Source of the DNA: Methylocella tundrae
GTDB lineage: Bacteria; Pseudomonadota; Alphaproteobacteria; Rhizobiales; Beijerinckiaceae
Direction of reading: 5' to 3'
DNA: 64,000 nt
Assembly (NCBI RefSeq): GCF_901905185.1
Contig: NZ_CABFMQ020000068.1
Span: 1-64,000 of the forward strand
How positions within the stretch are numbered: position 1 is the stretch's first letter; each line of letters opens with the position of its first letter. The position numbers and the translations under genes were made by a program. This document shows positions 47,036 to 56,103 of this stretch, piece after piece. The notes under the pieces are model-generated. The model saw nothing but the letters and a program-made list of their open reading frames with translations, was not told the origin of the DNA and made no database searches.

Positions 47036-47407
47036 TCAAGGGGCGATGGTAAAGACATAGGAGCCATCGGTGCGATGGGTGTCGACCGAAACCACATGCC
47101 AGGTGACTTTATATACGCCTGGCTTGAGCGGCTGGTTGAGCCGCACGTGAAGGACGCTCGGGTCGGCGGGGTCGGGCGTCGCCTTGCCCGCCGCCACGGG
47201 GGCTCCCTGCGCCGTCGCAATCTGCACGCTGGCGAAGGCCGGCGCGAGCGCCTCGGAAAAGGCGAGCCTCACTTCGGCCGGCGAGGCCGAAACGGTGGAG
47301 CCGACGGCTGGAACCGCTCGATCGAGGAAAGCATGCGCGAACGCATGCGGCGCGGCAAGCCCGCAGGCGAAGAAAGCGGCGAGACTGATCGTCAGAAAAC
47401 GTTGCAT
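47036..47407 (-). CDS. copC: Periplasmic copper-binding protein CopC
   Basis: CopC (123 aa) is a small periplasmic cupredoxin-like protein. The signal peptide ends at FACGLAAPHAFA, leaving His as the first mature residue (HAFLDRAVPAVGSTV), the N-terminal Cu(II) ligand of the family. The conserved end YKVTWHVVSVDTHRTDGSYV, then FTIAP, supplies the other ligands (Asp and His in DTHRTDG). No Met-rich loop is seen, so this is the Cu(II)-only type. It lies directly upstream of copD. Confidence 0.93.
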   Translation of the reverse strand: MQRFLTISLAAFFACGLAAPHAFAHAFLDRAVPAVGSTVSASPAEVRLAFSEALAPAFASVQIATAQGAPVAAGKATPDPADPSVLHVRLNQPLKPGVYKVTWHVVSVDTHRTDGSYVFTIAP

Positions 47408-47516
47408 GGCGTCCTCGTCTAAACGTCATTCAAGCGAAGCGTGCCCCGGTTTGCCTGAATGACTGTGATAAAATTAAAGAAGTGACGTCCGGCCTCTTGC
47501 GAAATCGGATCATGAT

Positions 47517-48539
47517 TCAATGAAGGTTGGCGATGCGGGGCTGAGGCGGCCCGAACAACGGTTTGCCGAGCGAATCCGGCAGGATGTCATCGAGAAAGAA
47601 GTCGAGGACGGCGACCGCCCCCACATGCTTGCCGCTCGCCCGGTTGATCGGAAGCTGAGCCATGACCCCGATCTCGAAAGTTTGGCCGATATAATAAATG
47701 GAAGGGCCGACCACTCCGGTCGTCGCGTGCGTCCAGTTTCCTGGCGCGGAAGGACCAATGTTCGACACCGGCGAACTGAAGACGCCCTCAAACGCCGGGA
47801 TCAGGCGTTTGAAAAGATCCGGGACTTCGTAAACGAAAGAGTTCGCGTAGAGCAGGCTGTATTGCAGCGTTGCGCCATAGGTCAGGACGCTCGGCGTCTG
47901 GTCGAGGCCAATGATGTTATTGCCATAGGCGTCCTGCGTCAGAAACGCGCTGACCGGATGGGTCGGAATATTGTAGTCCATTTCGCCGGTGATCGCGAAT
48001 GGACGCAGCCAGTCGACCGGAGCGTCGCCGAAGCCCTTGCCGACGTAAATCTTAGGCGTGATCGTCGTGTAGGGATCGGAGGGAAGCGATGAATTCTGGC
48101 CGCTCCCCGTGTGTCCCCATTCGACATTGGCCGCCCCCGCGATGATGAACTCATGCTCGGGGTTCTGGTAGAAAACATATTTGAGTTGGGTCTCTAAGTT
48201 CGCCCATCCTCCGGCGCTTGGGTTTTTCTGCCACGTATAGCCGCCGGAGCCGATGTAGACGGCAAGGTCCGCCGTGATCGTTTTCGAGTATTCCCAGCCG
48301 AGCGTGTACGAAATCGGTCCTGCCGTTCCATCGTAATTCGCGGCGGCCATATAGCCGAAGGTCGGCAGCGCCAGTTCATCGTTGACGCCGGGATCGTCGA
48401 TGGTGAGCGTTGCCGGAAACACCCGGTTGCCGACGATGGTATGCGCGAGCGCGGGACTGACGCAGGCGGGACTGAAGCTGGTGAAAATGGCCGCGGCGCC
48501 GAGCGCGCGCGTAAAGGCCAGGCAAGCCTTGTGAGACAT
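47517..48539 (-). CDS. Unknown exported protein in the copper cluster
   Basis: A 340-aa protein with a signal peptide ending at CVSPALA; the mature protein begins HTIVGNRVFPATLTIDDPGV. Like CopC, the first mature residue would be His. The rest alternates polar and aromatic residues (ISYTLGWEYSKTITADLAVY; YTWQKNPSAGGWANLETQLK; FVYEVPDLFKRLIPAFEGVF), suggestive of an outer-membrane beta-barrel. It has no family I can name with confidence. It sits between a Cys/His-rich small protein and copC-copD, so a role in copper handling is likely by context. Confidence 0.75.
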   Translation of the reverse strand: MSHKACLAFTRALGAAAIFTSFSPACVSPALAHTIVGNRVFPATLTIDDPGVNDELALPTFGYMAAANYDGTAGPISYTLGWEYSKTITADLAVYIGSGGYTWQKNPSAGGWANLETQLKYVFYQNPEHEFIIAGAANVEWGHTGSGQNSSLPSDPYTTITPKIYVGKGFGDAPVDWLRPFAITGEMDYNIPTHPVSAFLTQDAYGNNIIGLDQTPSVLTYGATLQYSLLYANSFVYEVPDLFKRLIPAFEGVFSSPVSNIGPSAPGNWTHATTGVVGPSIYYIGQTFEIGVMAQLPINRASGKHVGAVAVLDFFLDDILPDSLGKPLFGPPQPRIANLH

Positions 48540-48612
48540 GGATTTTTCTCGATCTAAAAAGAAGAACAGCGGGCGTCTCCCGGAAGCGGGACAGCGCCGG
48601 GCGAAATGCTCG

Positions 48613-49089
48613 TCAGATCAGATGAGGAGGCGCGCGGGGCCGTCCCGCCAGCGCGCGCGGCGCCGCGAGCGCCGGCGCATTTGTTGAGGCGACGAGTGTT
48701 TCGATCACGCGCGCCGGATAGGCGGCGAGCGTTATCTCGCGCGATGGCTCGAGCGCCGCGCCATCGAGGAATTGGCAACAGGGACAATCGTCATGGTGAC
48801 CATGGCCCGGCGCCTGATTGCCAGGACCCTCGTCCTTCGCGCTGGCATGCGCGCAAAGAGCCACATGAGCCGGAGGCCCAAGCGCCGCTTCGAGGCTGAG
48901 GCTCCGAGCCGCGAAACGCTCCGCTGAACAGCAAAGGTTGAGCGGAGCGAGCACCACAGCCAGCAGGGCCGCGAGCGCGAGAAAGCGGGCGGCGGCGCGC
49001 TGACAGCCTCCAGGCAGGCCGCGAAACACCATTCGCGCGGCTTCGCCCCGGCGCGGATGGGTCAAACGGCTCGCTTGCAAAAGAGGCAC
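48613..49089 (-). CDS. Small Cys/His-rich membrane-anchored protein (DUF2946-like)
   Basis: A 158-aa frame with a hydrophobic segment (FLALAALLAVVLAPLNLCC) and a soluble part containing HVALCAHASAKDEGPGNQAP, then GHGHHDDCPCCQFLDG. The His/Cys motif HHDDCPCC resembles DUF2946 proteins, which are often encoded in copper loci. It probably exposes a metal-binding site to the periplasm. The start could be ATG 49032 (MVFRGLPGG) instead. It is the first gene of the minus-strand copper set. Confidence 0.7.
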   Translation of the reverse strand: MPLLQASRLTHPRRGEAARMVFRGLPGGCQRAAARFLALAALLAVVLAPLNLCCSAERFAARSLSLEAALGPPAHVALCAHASAKDEGPGNQAPGHGHHDDCPCCQFLDGAALEPSREITLAAYPARVIETLVASTNAPALAAPRALAGRPRAPPHLI

Positions 49090-49393
49090 TTTCGCCCTTT
49101 AAGGTTTTATATCGATATTTACTCTATGACCCATGACGCGGGTTTGGCAAAGCCGGGCAAACGCGCGCGGGACGGCTTCCGCGGTTTGGATCGTGCGCCG
49201 ATCCCTTCCAGGGGCGATTTATGCCTGGTTGTGACATTGTCGCCACAGAATGGAGACCGGCGGGAAATTGCAAGAGCCTCGCGGGCCGCCGCACAAAAGT
49301 GGTAAGGCGTTCGCCTCGACTTCGCCGCGGCCGGCGCGCAGCGAGCATTCCACGCGAGATCTGGCGCGACGAGCGCGCGTGCGGCGGGACTGA
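49090..49393. other. Intergenic region between the copper cluster and mla operon
   Basis: About 300 bases between divergent transcription units. The side next to the copper genes (49095-49130) is AT-rich (TTTTATATCGATATTTACTC), a candidate promoter containing a TATATCGATAT-like palindrome. I see no gene. Confidence 0.5.
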
Positions 49394-50536
49394 ATGATGG
49401 ATGTTGCAGAAGGTCCGACATTTTCGAGCGAGCGGTCGGGCGACGCCGTGCGGCTTCGCCTCGCCGGACACTGGACGCTCGACGCTTGCGCCGGAATCGA
49501 AAAGGGCGCTGGCGCCCTTGTGAGCGAGGCCGGCGCCGCCCGGCGGGCGATCATCGACCTTGCGGGCGTGCAGCGTCTCGACACCGCGGGAGCGTGGCTG
49601 ATCGACAAGACGCGTCAGGAACTGAGCGCGAAGGGCGTCGACGCGGAATTCCAGTCGATCAGCCCGGAATTCGGCATTTTGCTGAAAGAAGCCCATTTCC
49701 GGGCTTTCGACGCCCCTCCGCGCCGCAAGGGCTCCTATCTGATGACGATCTTCGCCGACGTCGGCGAGAGCGTCGTCATCTCCGGCCGTGATCTCTTCAA
49801 CGGCGTCGAATTTCTCGGCGAGGTCGTCGCCGCGATGGGCAAGAGCCTGATCAATCCGGCTCATTTCCGCGCGACGTCCGTCGTCTCTCACCTCGAGACG
49901 ATCGCTTTTCGCGGCGTTCCAATCGTCGTCCTCATCAATTTCCTCGTCGGCGCGATCGTCGCCCAGCAGGGCATCTTCCAGCTGCGGCGCTTCGGCGCGA
50001 CGATTCTGGTCGTCGATCTCATCGGCATCTTGATCCTGCGCGAACTTGGCGTCCTTTTGACGTCGATCATGATCGCCGGCCGGTCGGGGTCCGCAATCAC
50101 GGCGGAACTCGGCTCCATGAAGATGCGCGAGGAGATCGACGCTCTCGTCGTGATGGGCCTGAGGCCGATCGAAGTGCTGATCGTGCCGCGCATCCTCGCG
50201 CTCATCATCAGCCTGCCGCTGCTGACGTTTCTCGCCGATATGTCGGCTGTCGCCGGCGGCATTCTCGTCAGCTGGGTCTATGGCGGCATCACGCCGAAAA
50301 GCTTCATCGCGCTGCTGCCGGCGGCGATCGCCGTGCATACCTTCCTCAGCGGCATCATCAAGGCGCCTTTCATGGGCCTCGTCATCGGCCTCATCGCCTG
50401 CGTCGAAGGCCTCGCCGTCGAGGGCTCCGCCGAATCCCTCGGACGCCAGGTGACCGCCTCGGTCGTCAAGTCGATTTTCATGGTTATCGTGGTCGACGGC
50501 ATCTTCGCTGTCTTCTTCGCCGCCGTCCGGTTCTAG
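49394..50536 (+). CDS. mlaE: ABC lipid transporter permease with STAS domain (MlaB-MlaE type)
   Basis: A 380-aa permease for phospholipid transport between the membranes. The first ~95 residues form a STAS domain (RRAIIDLAGVQRLDTAGAWL), equivalent to MlaB fused in cis. The rest is the MlaE permease: IVVLINFLVGAIVAQQGIFQ, then LRELGVLLTSIMIAGRSGSA, ITAELGSMKMREEIDALVVM (the coupling motif) and five hydrophobic helices. It is the first gene of a four-gene operon with an ATPase, an MCE protein and an auxiliary lipoprotein. GTG or second ATG starts make no real difference. Confidence 0.93.
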   Translation: MMDVAEGPTFSSERSGDAVRLRLAGHWTLDACAGIEKGAGALVSEAGAARRAIIDLAGVQRLDTAGAWLIDKTRQELSAKGVDAEFQSISPEFGILLKEAHFRAFDAPPRRKGSYLMTIFADVGESVVISGRDLFNGVEFLGEVVAAMGKSLINPAHFRATSVVSHLETIAFRGVPIVVLINFLVGAIVAQQGIFQLRRFGATILVVDLIGILILRELGVLLTSIMIAGRSGSAITAELGSMKMREEIDALVVMGLRPIEVLIVPRILALIISLPLLTFLADMSAVAGGILVSWVYGGITPKSFIALLPAAIAVHTFLSGIIKAPFMGLVIGLIACVEGLAVEGSAESLGRQVTASVVKSIFMVIVVDGIFAVFFAAVRF

Positions 50537-50545
50537 GCGGCGCGG

Positions 50546-51421
50546 ATGCAAAAAAATCTGCCTTCGCCTGTGAAAAAGCCTTTCACGCTGTTGCGGCGCG
50601 GCTCGGCGCGGGTTGCGCGCGGCGCGGCCCCCGAGATTGCGATCAGCGTCCGCGACCTCATCGTCGGCTTTGGCGACAATCTCGTCCTCAACGGTCTCGA
50701 CCTTGACGTCCGCCGCGGCGAAGTGCTTGGCTTCGTTGGCGGCTCCGGCACAGGCAAATCGGTTTTGACCCGCGCCATTCTGGGGCTGACCCCGAAGCGC
50801 GCCGGCCGCATCGAATTGTTCGGCTCAGACATCGATCACGTCTCGCGCGCCGAATATGACGCGCTCGAACGGCGCATCGGCGTCATGTTTCAGGGCGGCG
50901 CGCTGTTTTCCGGCCTGACCGTGAAGCAGAACGTGCAGGTGCCGATGCGCGAACATCTGAAGCTCTCGCCGCGGCTTGCCGACGAACTCGCCATGCTCAA
51001 GATCGAGCTGGTCGGGCTGAGTCTTGACGCGGCGGACAAATTTCCGTCTGAATTGTCTGGCGGCATGATCAAGCGGGCGGCGCTGGCGCGGGCTTTGGCG
51101 CTTGATCCTGAACTTTTATTTCTTGATGAGCCGACTTCGGGACTGGATCCGATCGGCGCCGCCGAATTCGACGATCTGATTTCGACCTTGCAGAAGACCC
51201 TCGGCCTCACGGTCTTCATGGTGACGCATGATCTCGATAGTCTTTATTCCATCTGCGACCGGATCGCCGCGCTGGCCGACGAGAAAGTGATCGCGACCGG
51301 GCCGATCGAAACCATGCTCGCCTCCGACCATCCGTGGCTGCAGGCCTATTTCCACGGCAAAAGGGCGCGCCAGTTCGACCCTTCCGTGATCAAGCGGGGG
51401 GCCAACGGCGCCGGCCTCTAA
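50546..51421 (+). CDS. mlaF: ABC lipid transporter ATPase (MlaF)
   Basis: A 291-aa ABC ATPase that powers the MCE-type lipid transporter. Walker A is GGSGTGKSVLTRAIL, the signature is ELSGGMIKRAALAR, Walker B is LLFLDEPTSGLDP, and the switch His is in FMVTHDLDSLY. The IGVMFQGGALF segment is typical of MlaF. It starts 9 bases after the permease. A short N-terminal extension of ~25 residues precedes the nucleotide-binding fold. Confidence 0.95.
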   Translation: MQKNLPSPVKKPFTLLRRGSARVARGAAPEIAISVRDLIVGFGDNLVLNGLDLDVRRGEVLGFVGGSGTGKSVLTRAILGLTPKRAGRIELFGSDIDHVSRAEYDALERRIGVMFQGGALFSGLTVKQNVQVPMREHLKLSPRLADELAMLKIELVGLSLDAADKFPSELSGGMIKRAALARALALDPELLFLDEPTSGLDPIGAAEFDDLISTLQKTLGLTVFMVTHDLDSLYSICDRIAALADEKVIATGPIETMLASDHPWLQAYFHGKRARQFDPSVIKRGANGAGL

Positions 51422-51540
51422 AGCGTGATCCCCGAAAAGTCGCCGACGTTTTGGATTAGATCATGCGTTGAAACAAAGAGATAAGGAGCATGATGATGTC
51501 CTTTCGGAATCGTCATGCCTGAAAGCATGAACAGGATGAG
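51419..51540 (+). repeat. Dispersed intergenic repeat (TAAAGCGTGATCCCCGAAAAG type)
   Basis: It begins at the mlaF stop (TAAAGCGTGATCCCCGAAAAGT...TTTTGGATTAGATCATGCGTT) and continues with GAGCATGATGATGTCC...TCGTCATGC. This is the common Hyphomicrobiales intergenic repeat with inverted halves (GTGATC...GATCATGC). A related copy lies at 52711 and a shorter form at 60527. Confidence 0.7.
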
Positions 51541-51547
51541 CCGATAG

Positions 51548-52621
51548 ATGGAAACCCGCGCGAATTATGCCTTGATCGGCGTTTTCACCCTGGCTGTGAT
51601 CGCGTCCGCCTTTGGCTTCGTCCTCTGGGTTTCGGGCGGCGACAAGCCGGGCGCCGAGCGGGCCTACAAGATCGTATTCGCCGGATCGGTTTCGGGGCTT
51701 TTGCGCGGCGCGCCGGTTCTGTTCAACGGCGTCCGGGTCGGCGACGTGACGAATGTCGATTTCATGCCGAACGATCCGAGCCATGTCTACGCCATCGTGG
51801 AGGTGGACGGACGCGTGCCGATCCACACCGACACCAAGGCGCGGCTCGAGTCGACGGGCCTCACGGGCGTTGCGTCCGTCGAGCTCTCGGGCGGAACCGA
51901 GGCCGCGCCGAAGCTTCAGCCCGGCCCTGACGGCGGCCCCCCGGTGATCATGGCGGAGCGCTCGGATTTCCAGGATCTGATCGAAAGCGCGCGCAAGATC
52001 GCGGGGCAGGCGACCGAATTTCTCGACCGGACCAATAAGGTGCTGGATGACAACACGGGCTCGATCACGGCCTCGGTGAAGAACATTCAGAAATTCTCGG
52101 ATGCGCTCGCGTCCAATTCCGATGGCATCAAGGATTTCATGTCCTCGATCGCGGACGTCGGCAAGGCGATCAAGCCGCTCACGGTGAAGCTGGAGGCCCT
52201 GAGCAGCGACGCCGACAATGTCGTCAAAGCGGTCGATCCGGCGCAGGTGAAAACGATCATTTCGGACTTCGCCGCCATGTCGGGCAAGCTCAACTCCGCC
52301 GCCGACAAAGTCGACGGCGTTCTGACCAATCTTAACGGATTTTTGGCGACCGGCGACAACAAGGGCGTTTTCGCGGAGGTCGCCGCCACGGCGAAATCGA
52401 TCCGCAAGCTCGCCGACGACATCGACAGCCGATGGAAGGACATTGGCGCGAACCTCACGCGCTTCACCGGCTCGGGCCTGCGCGAATATGAGGCTTTGGC
52501 GATCGACGGCCGCAAAACGCTCGATCAGGTCAATCAGGCGATTCGGTCAATCGAGCAGAATCCGCAGCAGTTCATCTTCGGCAAGAAGCAGCAGATCCCC
52601 GAATATACGGGCGCTCGTTAA
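51548..52621 (+). CDS. mlaD: MCE/MlaD substrate-binding protein
   Basis: A 357-aa protein with one N-terminal membrane helix (LIGVFTLAVIASAFGFVLWV) and an MCE domain (about 40-120: AGSVSGLLRGAPVLFNGVRV, LESTGLTGVASVELSGG). MCE proteins form hexameric rings in the periplasm through which lipids pass. The remaining ~200 residues are a long helical region with VVKAVDPAQVKTI- and FAAMSGKLNSAADKVDGVL-type heptads that probably extends the tunnel. It follows mlaF after a dispersed repeat and precedes an auxiliary lipoprotein. Confidence 0.93.
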   Translation: METRANYALIGVFTLAVIASAFGFVLWVSGGDKPGAERAYKIVFAGSVSGLLRGAPVLFNGVRVGDVTNVDFMPNDPSHVYAIVEVDGRVPIHTDTKARLESTGLTGVASVELSGGTEAAPKLQPGPDGGPPVIMAERSDFQDLIESARKIAGQATEFLDRTNKVLDDNTGSITASVKNIQKFSDALASNSDGIKDFMSSIADVGKAIKPLTVKLEALSSDADNVVKAVDPAQVKTIISDFAAMSGKLNSAADKVDGVLTNLNGFLATGDNKGVFAEVAATAKSIRKLADDIDSRWKDIGANLTRFTGSGLREYEALAIDGRKTLDQVNQAIRSIEQNPQQFIFGKKQQIPEYTGAR

Positions 52622-52710
52622 CCACTTGCGCCAATGATGGTTCGCGTCGCGGCGCTTTGGCCGCCGCATGGCTTGATTTGTGGAAGCCTCTTTGATGCAA
52701 CGTGGTTTTA

Positions 52711-52800
52711 GAGCATGAGCCCGAAAAGTTGCGAACTTTTTGGGTCCCGTGCGCAAGCAATATGCTTTGGAGCAATGCGTCGATTCTTGATCCGATTTCG
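52711..52800 (+). repeat. Dispersed intergenic repeat (GAGCATGAGCCCGAAAAGTT type)
   Basis: AGAGCATGAGCCCGAAAAGTTGC...AACTTTTTGGG...CAATATGCTTTGGAGCAATGCG. It matches the start of the repeat at 51419 and is typical of Hyphomicrobiales genomes. It overlaps the possible 5' end of the next gene, so that gene's true start may lie further in. Confidence 0.6.
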
Positions 52801-53431
52801 GCCGCGAAGTGCGGGAGCCGCGAGGGGCGGCCTCGCGCTTTCACGAGAGGGGGGTGGGCGCCCCCGTCGCCGTGGATCGATGGCGATTGTCTGCGCGTCT
52901 GCGGGTTTTGTCGCCGCCTGCGCCTCGGCTCCGCTCGCGACCTATGATCTTGGCGCGGCCGACGGCGGCTTTTCCGCGCGGCGCGAGCGGCCCGGTCAAA
53001 TCGCCATCTATGAGCCAACAGCGCTGCCGCCGGTCGATTCGAACCGGATTGTCGTGCGCATGGGGCAAGATCAGATCGCTTATCTCAGCGGCGCGAAATG
53101 GACGGATCAATTGCCTCCGCTCGTTCAGGCGCGGCTGATCGCGACGTTTCAGAACGCCCATATCGGCGTCGCGCGTCTCGGCATGCTGGCCGATTATAGC
53201 CTGCGCGCCGACATTCGCCGCTTCGAGTTCGACGCCGGCCGCATGCAGGTCTTCGTCGAAATAGCGGCGCAGCTCACGGCCTCCTCGACCGGCCGCATTG
53301 TCGGCGGCAAGGTCTTTTCGGCCAGCGCGCCGGCGCCGCGAGACGATGGCGGGACTGTGACGAGAGCGCTGGATTCAGCGCTTGGCGACGTCATGCGGCA
53401 AATCGTGGTCTGGGCCGCGCCGCGGATTTGA
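52775..53431 (+). CDS. ABC-transport auxiliary lipoprotein (PqiC/MlaABC-associated type)
   Basis: A protein of about 218 aa. The segment MAIVCASAGFVAACAS is a lipoprotein signal with lipobox VAAC, followed by PLATYDLGA. The domain fits ABC_trans_aux (PF03886): YLSGAKWTDQLPPLVQARLI, FQNAHIGVARLGMLADYSLR and VEIAAQLTASSTGRIVGGKV, then FSASAPAP. Such lipoproteins dock MCE transporters at the outer membrane. It is the fourth gene of the mla operon. The start is uncertain: ATG 52775 lies in a dispersed repeat, and ATG 52880 leaves a signal with no basic residues. Confidence 0.8.
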   Translation: MRRFLIRFRPRSAGAARGGLALSREGGGRPRRRGSMAIVCASAGFVAACASAPLATYDLGAADGGFSARRERPGQIAIYEPTALPPVDSNRIVVRMGQDQIAYLSGAKWTDQLPPLVQARLIATFQNAHIGVARLGMLADYSLRADIRRFEFDAGRMQVFVEIAAQLTASSTGRIVGGKVFSASAPAPRDDGGTVTRALDSALGDVMRQIVVWAAPRI

Positions 53432-53477
53432 AGGCCGCGGCGCATCCGAAGGAGCCGCCGCGAACGTTATTTACCCC

Positions 53478-54467
53478 TCAGACCACCTCGTCGGGCGCAA
53501 GGGCGCAGGCCGTATTCTCGTCGGTCTCGATCTGCAAGGTCACATGGCCGATGCGATAGCGCTCATGCAGGCGTTCCGCCGTCTTCATCAGAAATTCATC
53601 GCCTGGATGGCCCGCGGGCATGCACAGATGACAGGTCAGCGCCGTGTCGCTCGTGCTCATCGACCAGATGTGCAGATCATGCAGTCCTGCGACGCCGGGC
53701 AGGCCGACGAGAAAGCCGCGGACGTCGGCGGGAACGATTCGCCCCGGCGCCGCGCCAAGCGACATGGCGACGCTTTCGCGCAAGAGGCTCCAGGTTCCGG
53801 CGATGATGACGGCGTTGATGATGAGGCTGGTCAAAGGATCGAGCCAGAGCTGACCGGTCAGAAGGATCAGGAGACCGGCGACGATGACGCCGGCCGAGAC
53901 CGCCGCGTCCGCCGCCATGTGCAAAAAAGCGCCCCGGATATTGAGGTCGTCCTTGCGGCCCGAGGCGAACAGCGCCGCCGTCAGCCCGTTGATGACCATG
54001 CCCATCGCCGCGACGATCATCATCGTTTTGGCGGCGACCGGCTCCGGCTCGAAGAAGCGGCGGATCGCCTCATAGCTGAGCGCGCCGACGACGAGAAGAA
54101 GAAAAGCGCTGTTGAACAAGGCCGCGAGGATCGACGTTGCCTTGAGCCCATAGCTGAAGCGTGGAGAAGGCGCCCGCGCGGATAAAATCGCGGCGGCGAA
54201 AGCAACGCCAAGGCCCAGCACGTCGGATAGATTGTGCCCGGCGTCGGCGATCAGCGCGACGGAGCCCGAAATGATGCCGTAAACGAGCTCAAGCGCGACG
54301 ATGAGCATGTTGAGCGCGATGCCGATGACAAAGCGCGGCCCGAAGCTCGCCGGCGCATGAGAATGGGCATGGCCTTCATGCGAATGAGCCCCGGCGTGGG
54401 AGTGCGCGTCCGCCGCCCCTTGGCTGTGCTCGTGGGCGTCGCCGCCGTCCTGATGAGAATGGCTCAT
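53478..54467 (-). CDS. Cation diffusion facilitator (CzcD/ZitB-like)
   Basis: A CDF metal/proton antiporter of about 329 aa. The His-rich N-terminus (HSHAGAHSHEGHAHSHAPAS) probably senses or feeds zinc. Six helices follow with the metal sites HxxxD in LIADAGHNLSDVLGLGVAFA and HMAADAAVSAGVIVAG. The cytoplasmic tail includes GVAGLHDLHIWSMSTSDTAL and CHLCMP. ATG 54467 is chosen; ATG 54479 (MQKT) is possible. It converges on the mla operon. Zn is the likely substrate, but Co, Cd or others are possible. Confidence 0.92.
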   Translation of the reverse strand: MSHSHQDGGDAHEHSQGAADAHSHAGAHSHEGHAHSHAPASFGPRFVIGIALNMLIVALELVYGIISGSVALIADAGHNLSDVLGLGVAFAAAILSARAPSPRFSYGLKATSILAALFNSAFLLLVVGALSYEAIRRFFEPEPVAAKTMMIVAAMGMVINGLTAALFASGRKDDLNIRGAFLHMAADAAVSAGVIVAGLLILLTGQLWLDPLTSLIINAVIIAGTWSLLRESVAMSLGAAPGRIVPADVRGFLVGLPGVAGLHDLHIWSMSTSDTALTCHLCMPAGHPGDEFLMKTAERLHERYRIGHVTLQIETDENTACALAPDEVV

Positions 54468-54692
54468 AGTCTTCTGCATTCTCCAATCGCTGCCTTTGCC
54501 TAGCATGGCGTCCTTGACGATTTAAGGACAAAACGGAGCGCGGCAAAGACTGTCTGCGAGGCCGGAGCTTTCCTCCCCCTCGATTTGAAGCAATAAGGTT
54601 GCGCGGCGCGAACCCGAAGGCGCGGCCATGGAAATGCCGAACCCGGCTCTCGACGGGGGATTGTTGGCGAGGGCGACAAAACAAGTGTGCAT

Positions 54693-56054
54693 ATGACTCT
54701 GAGTTCAGAAACTTCAAAGCCGTCCGCCATCTTCACCGAGGGCTCGACGATGCGGCACGTGCTCGCCATGACGGGCGCCGCCTCCATCGGATTGATGTCG
54801 ATCTTCGTCGTCGATCTGCTGTCGCTTCTTTATGTCTCGCGGCTCGGCGACCCCGATCTCACCGCCGCCGTCGGCTTTGCGACACAGCTGCTGTTCTTTT
54901 CCGTTTCGATCAATATCGGCCTCGCCATCGCCATCGGCGCCCTCGTCTCGCGCGCGATCGGGGCGGGACAGCGGCCGGCGGCGCGGCGTCTCGCGGCGTC
55001 GGGGCTGGTTCACGTTTTTGTTATCTCGGCGCTTGTGAGTTGCGCCGCCCTGCCGTTTCGTCGCGACATTCTGGAGTTGCTTGGCGCCAGCGGCGAGGCG
55101 CTTGACGTCGCTTCGACCTATCTCCTCTTCACCCTGCCGGCGACCGTCGGGCTTGGCCTTGGCATGGCGCTGGCCGGGCTGTTGCGCGCCGTCGGCGACG
55201 CGCGCCAAGCCATGTATGTGACCCTGTCCGGCGCCGTCGCCACGGCGATCCTCGACCCGATCTTTATTTTTGGCCTGGGGCTTGGCGTCGAAGGCGCGGC
55301 GATTGTCACAATTTTTTCGCGCATCATCTTCGTCGTCGTCGGACTCACCGGAGCCGTTTACAAACATGATCTTATCGCCCTGCCGCGGGGCGGGGCGGCA
55401 ATCTCGGACGCGCCCGCGCTGATGCGCATCGCGATCCCGGCGATTTTGACCAATGTGGCGGCGCCGGCGGCGAACGCCTATTCGATGCGCATTTTTGCGC
55501 ATTTCGGCGAGCCCGTCGTCGCCGCTTTCGCGATCATGGACCGGATTACGCCGGTCGCATTCGGCGTTCTCTTCGCTCTTTCGGGATCGGTCGGGCCGAT
55601 CATGGGCCAGAACCTTGGCGCGCGCCTTTATGACCGCATCCGGCAAATCCTGACCAATAGCTTCGCCTTCGCCGCTGTTTATGTGGTGGCCGTCGCTTTA
55701 ATCCTCAGCCAGGCTTCGCCGCTCATCATCGGCGTTTTCGCAGCGCGCGGTCAGACGGCGGAGCTGTTGAACTTCTTTTGCCTGACCTGCGGCGGCCTGT
55801 GGTTCTTTCTCGGCGGCATTTTCGTCGCCAACGCCTCATTCAACAATCTCGGCTTTCCGGTGCTCTCGACCCTTTTCAACTGGGGCCGCGCCACAGTCGG
55901 CACCATTCCTTTCGTCACCATCGGGGCGGCGCGTTTTGGACCGGAGGGCGGGTTCATCGGCCTCATCGCAGGCGCAACTCTTTTTGGCGTATTCGCCGTC
56001 GTCATGGCATATTTTGTCACAGCAAGGCTCGCCAGAGACTCAAAGGACGGCTAG
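54693..56054 (+). CDS. MATE-family efflux transporter
   Basis: A 453-aa multidrug/toxin extrusion transporter with 12 predicted helices. MATE features are MTGAASIGLMSIFVVDLLSL (helix 1), LAIAIGALVSRAIGAGQRPA, LPATVGLGLGMALAGLLRAV (start of a repeat unit), GDARQAMYVTLSGAVATAIL and DPIFIFGLGLGVEGAA. These proteins export organic cations or metabolites with Na+ or H+. ATG 54693 follows a possible GTG 54687. The substrate is unknown. Confidence 0.92.
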   Translation: MTLSSETSKPSAIFTEGSTMRHVLAMTGAASIGLMSIFVVDLLSLLYVSRLGDPDLTAAVGFATQLLFFSVSINIGLAIAIGALVSRAIGAGQRPAARRLAASGLVHVFVISALVSCAALPFRRDILELLGASGEALDVASTYLLFTLPATVGLGLGMALAGLLRAVGDARQAMYVTLSGAVATAILDPIFIFGLGLGVEGAAIVTIFSRIIFVVVGLTGAVYKHDLIALPRGGAAISDAPALMRIAIPAILTNVAAPAANAYSMRIFAHFGEPVVAAFAIMDRITPVAFGVLFALSGSVGPIMGQNLGARLYDRIRQILTNSFAFAAVYVVAVALILSQASPLIIGVFAARGQTAELLNFFCLTCGGLWFFLGGIFVANASFNNLGFPVLSTLFNWGRATVGTIPFVTIGAARFGPEGGFIGLIAGATLFGVFAVVMAYFVTARLARDSKDG

Positions 56055-56103
56055 CATCAAGGCGCGATGATCCGGCGTCCCGCGGGGCGCAGAAAGGATG
56101 CCG

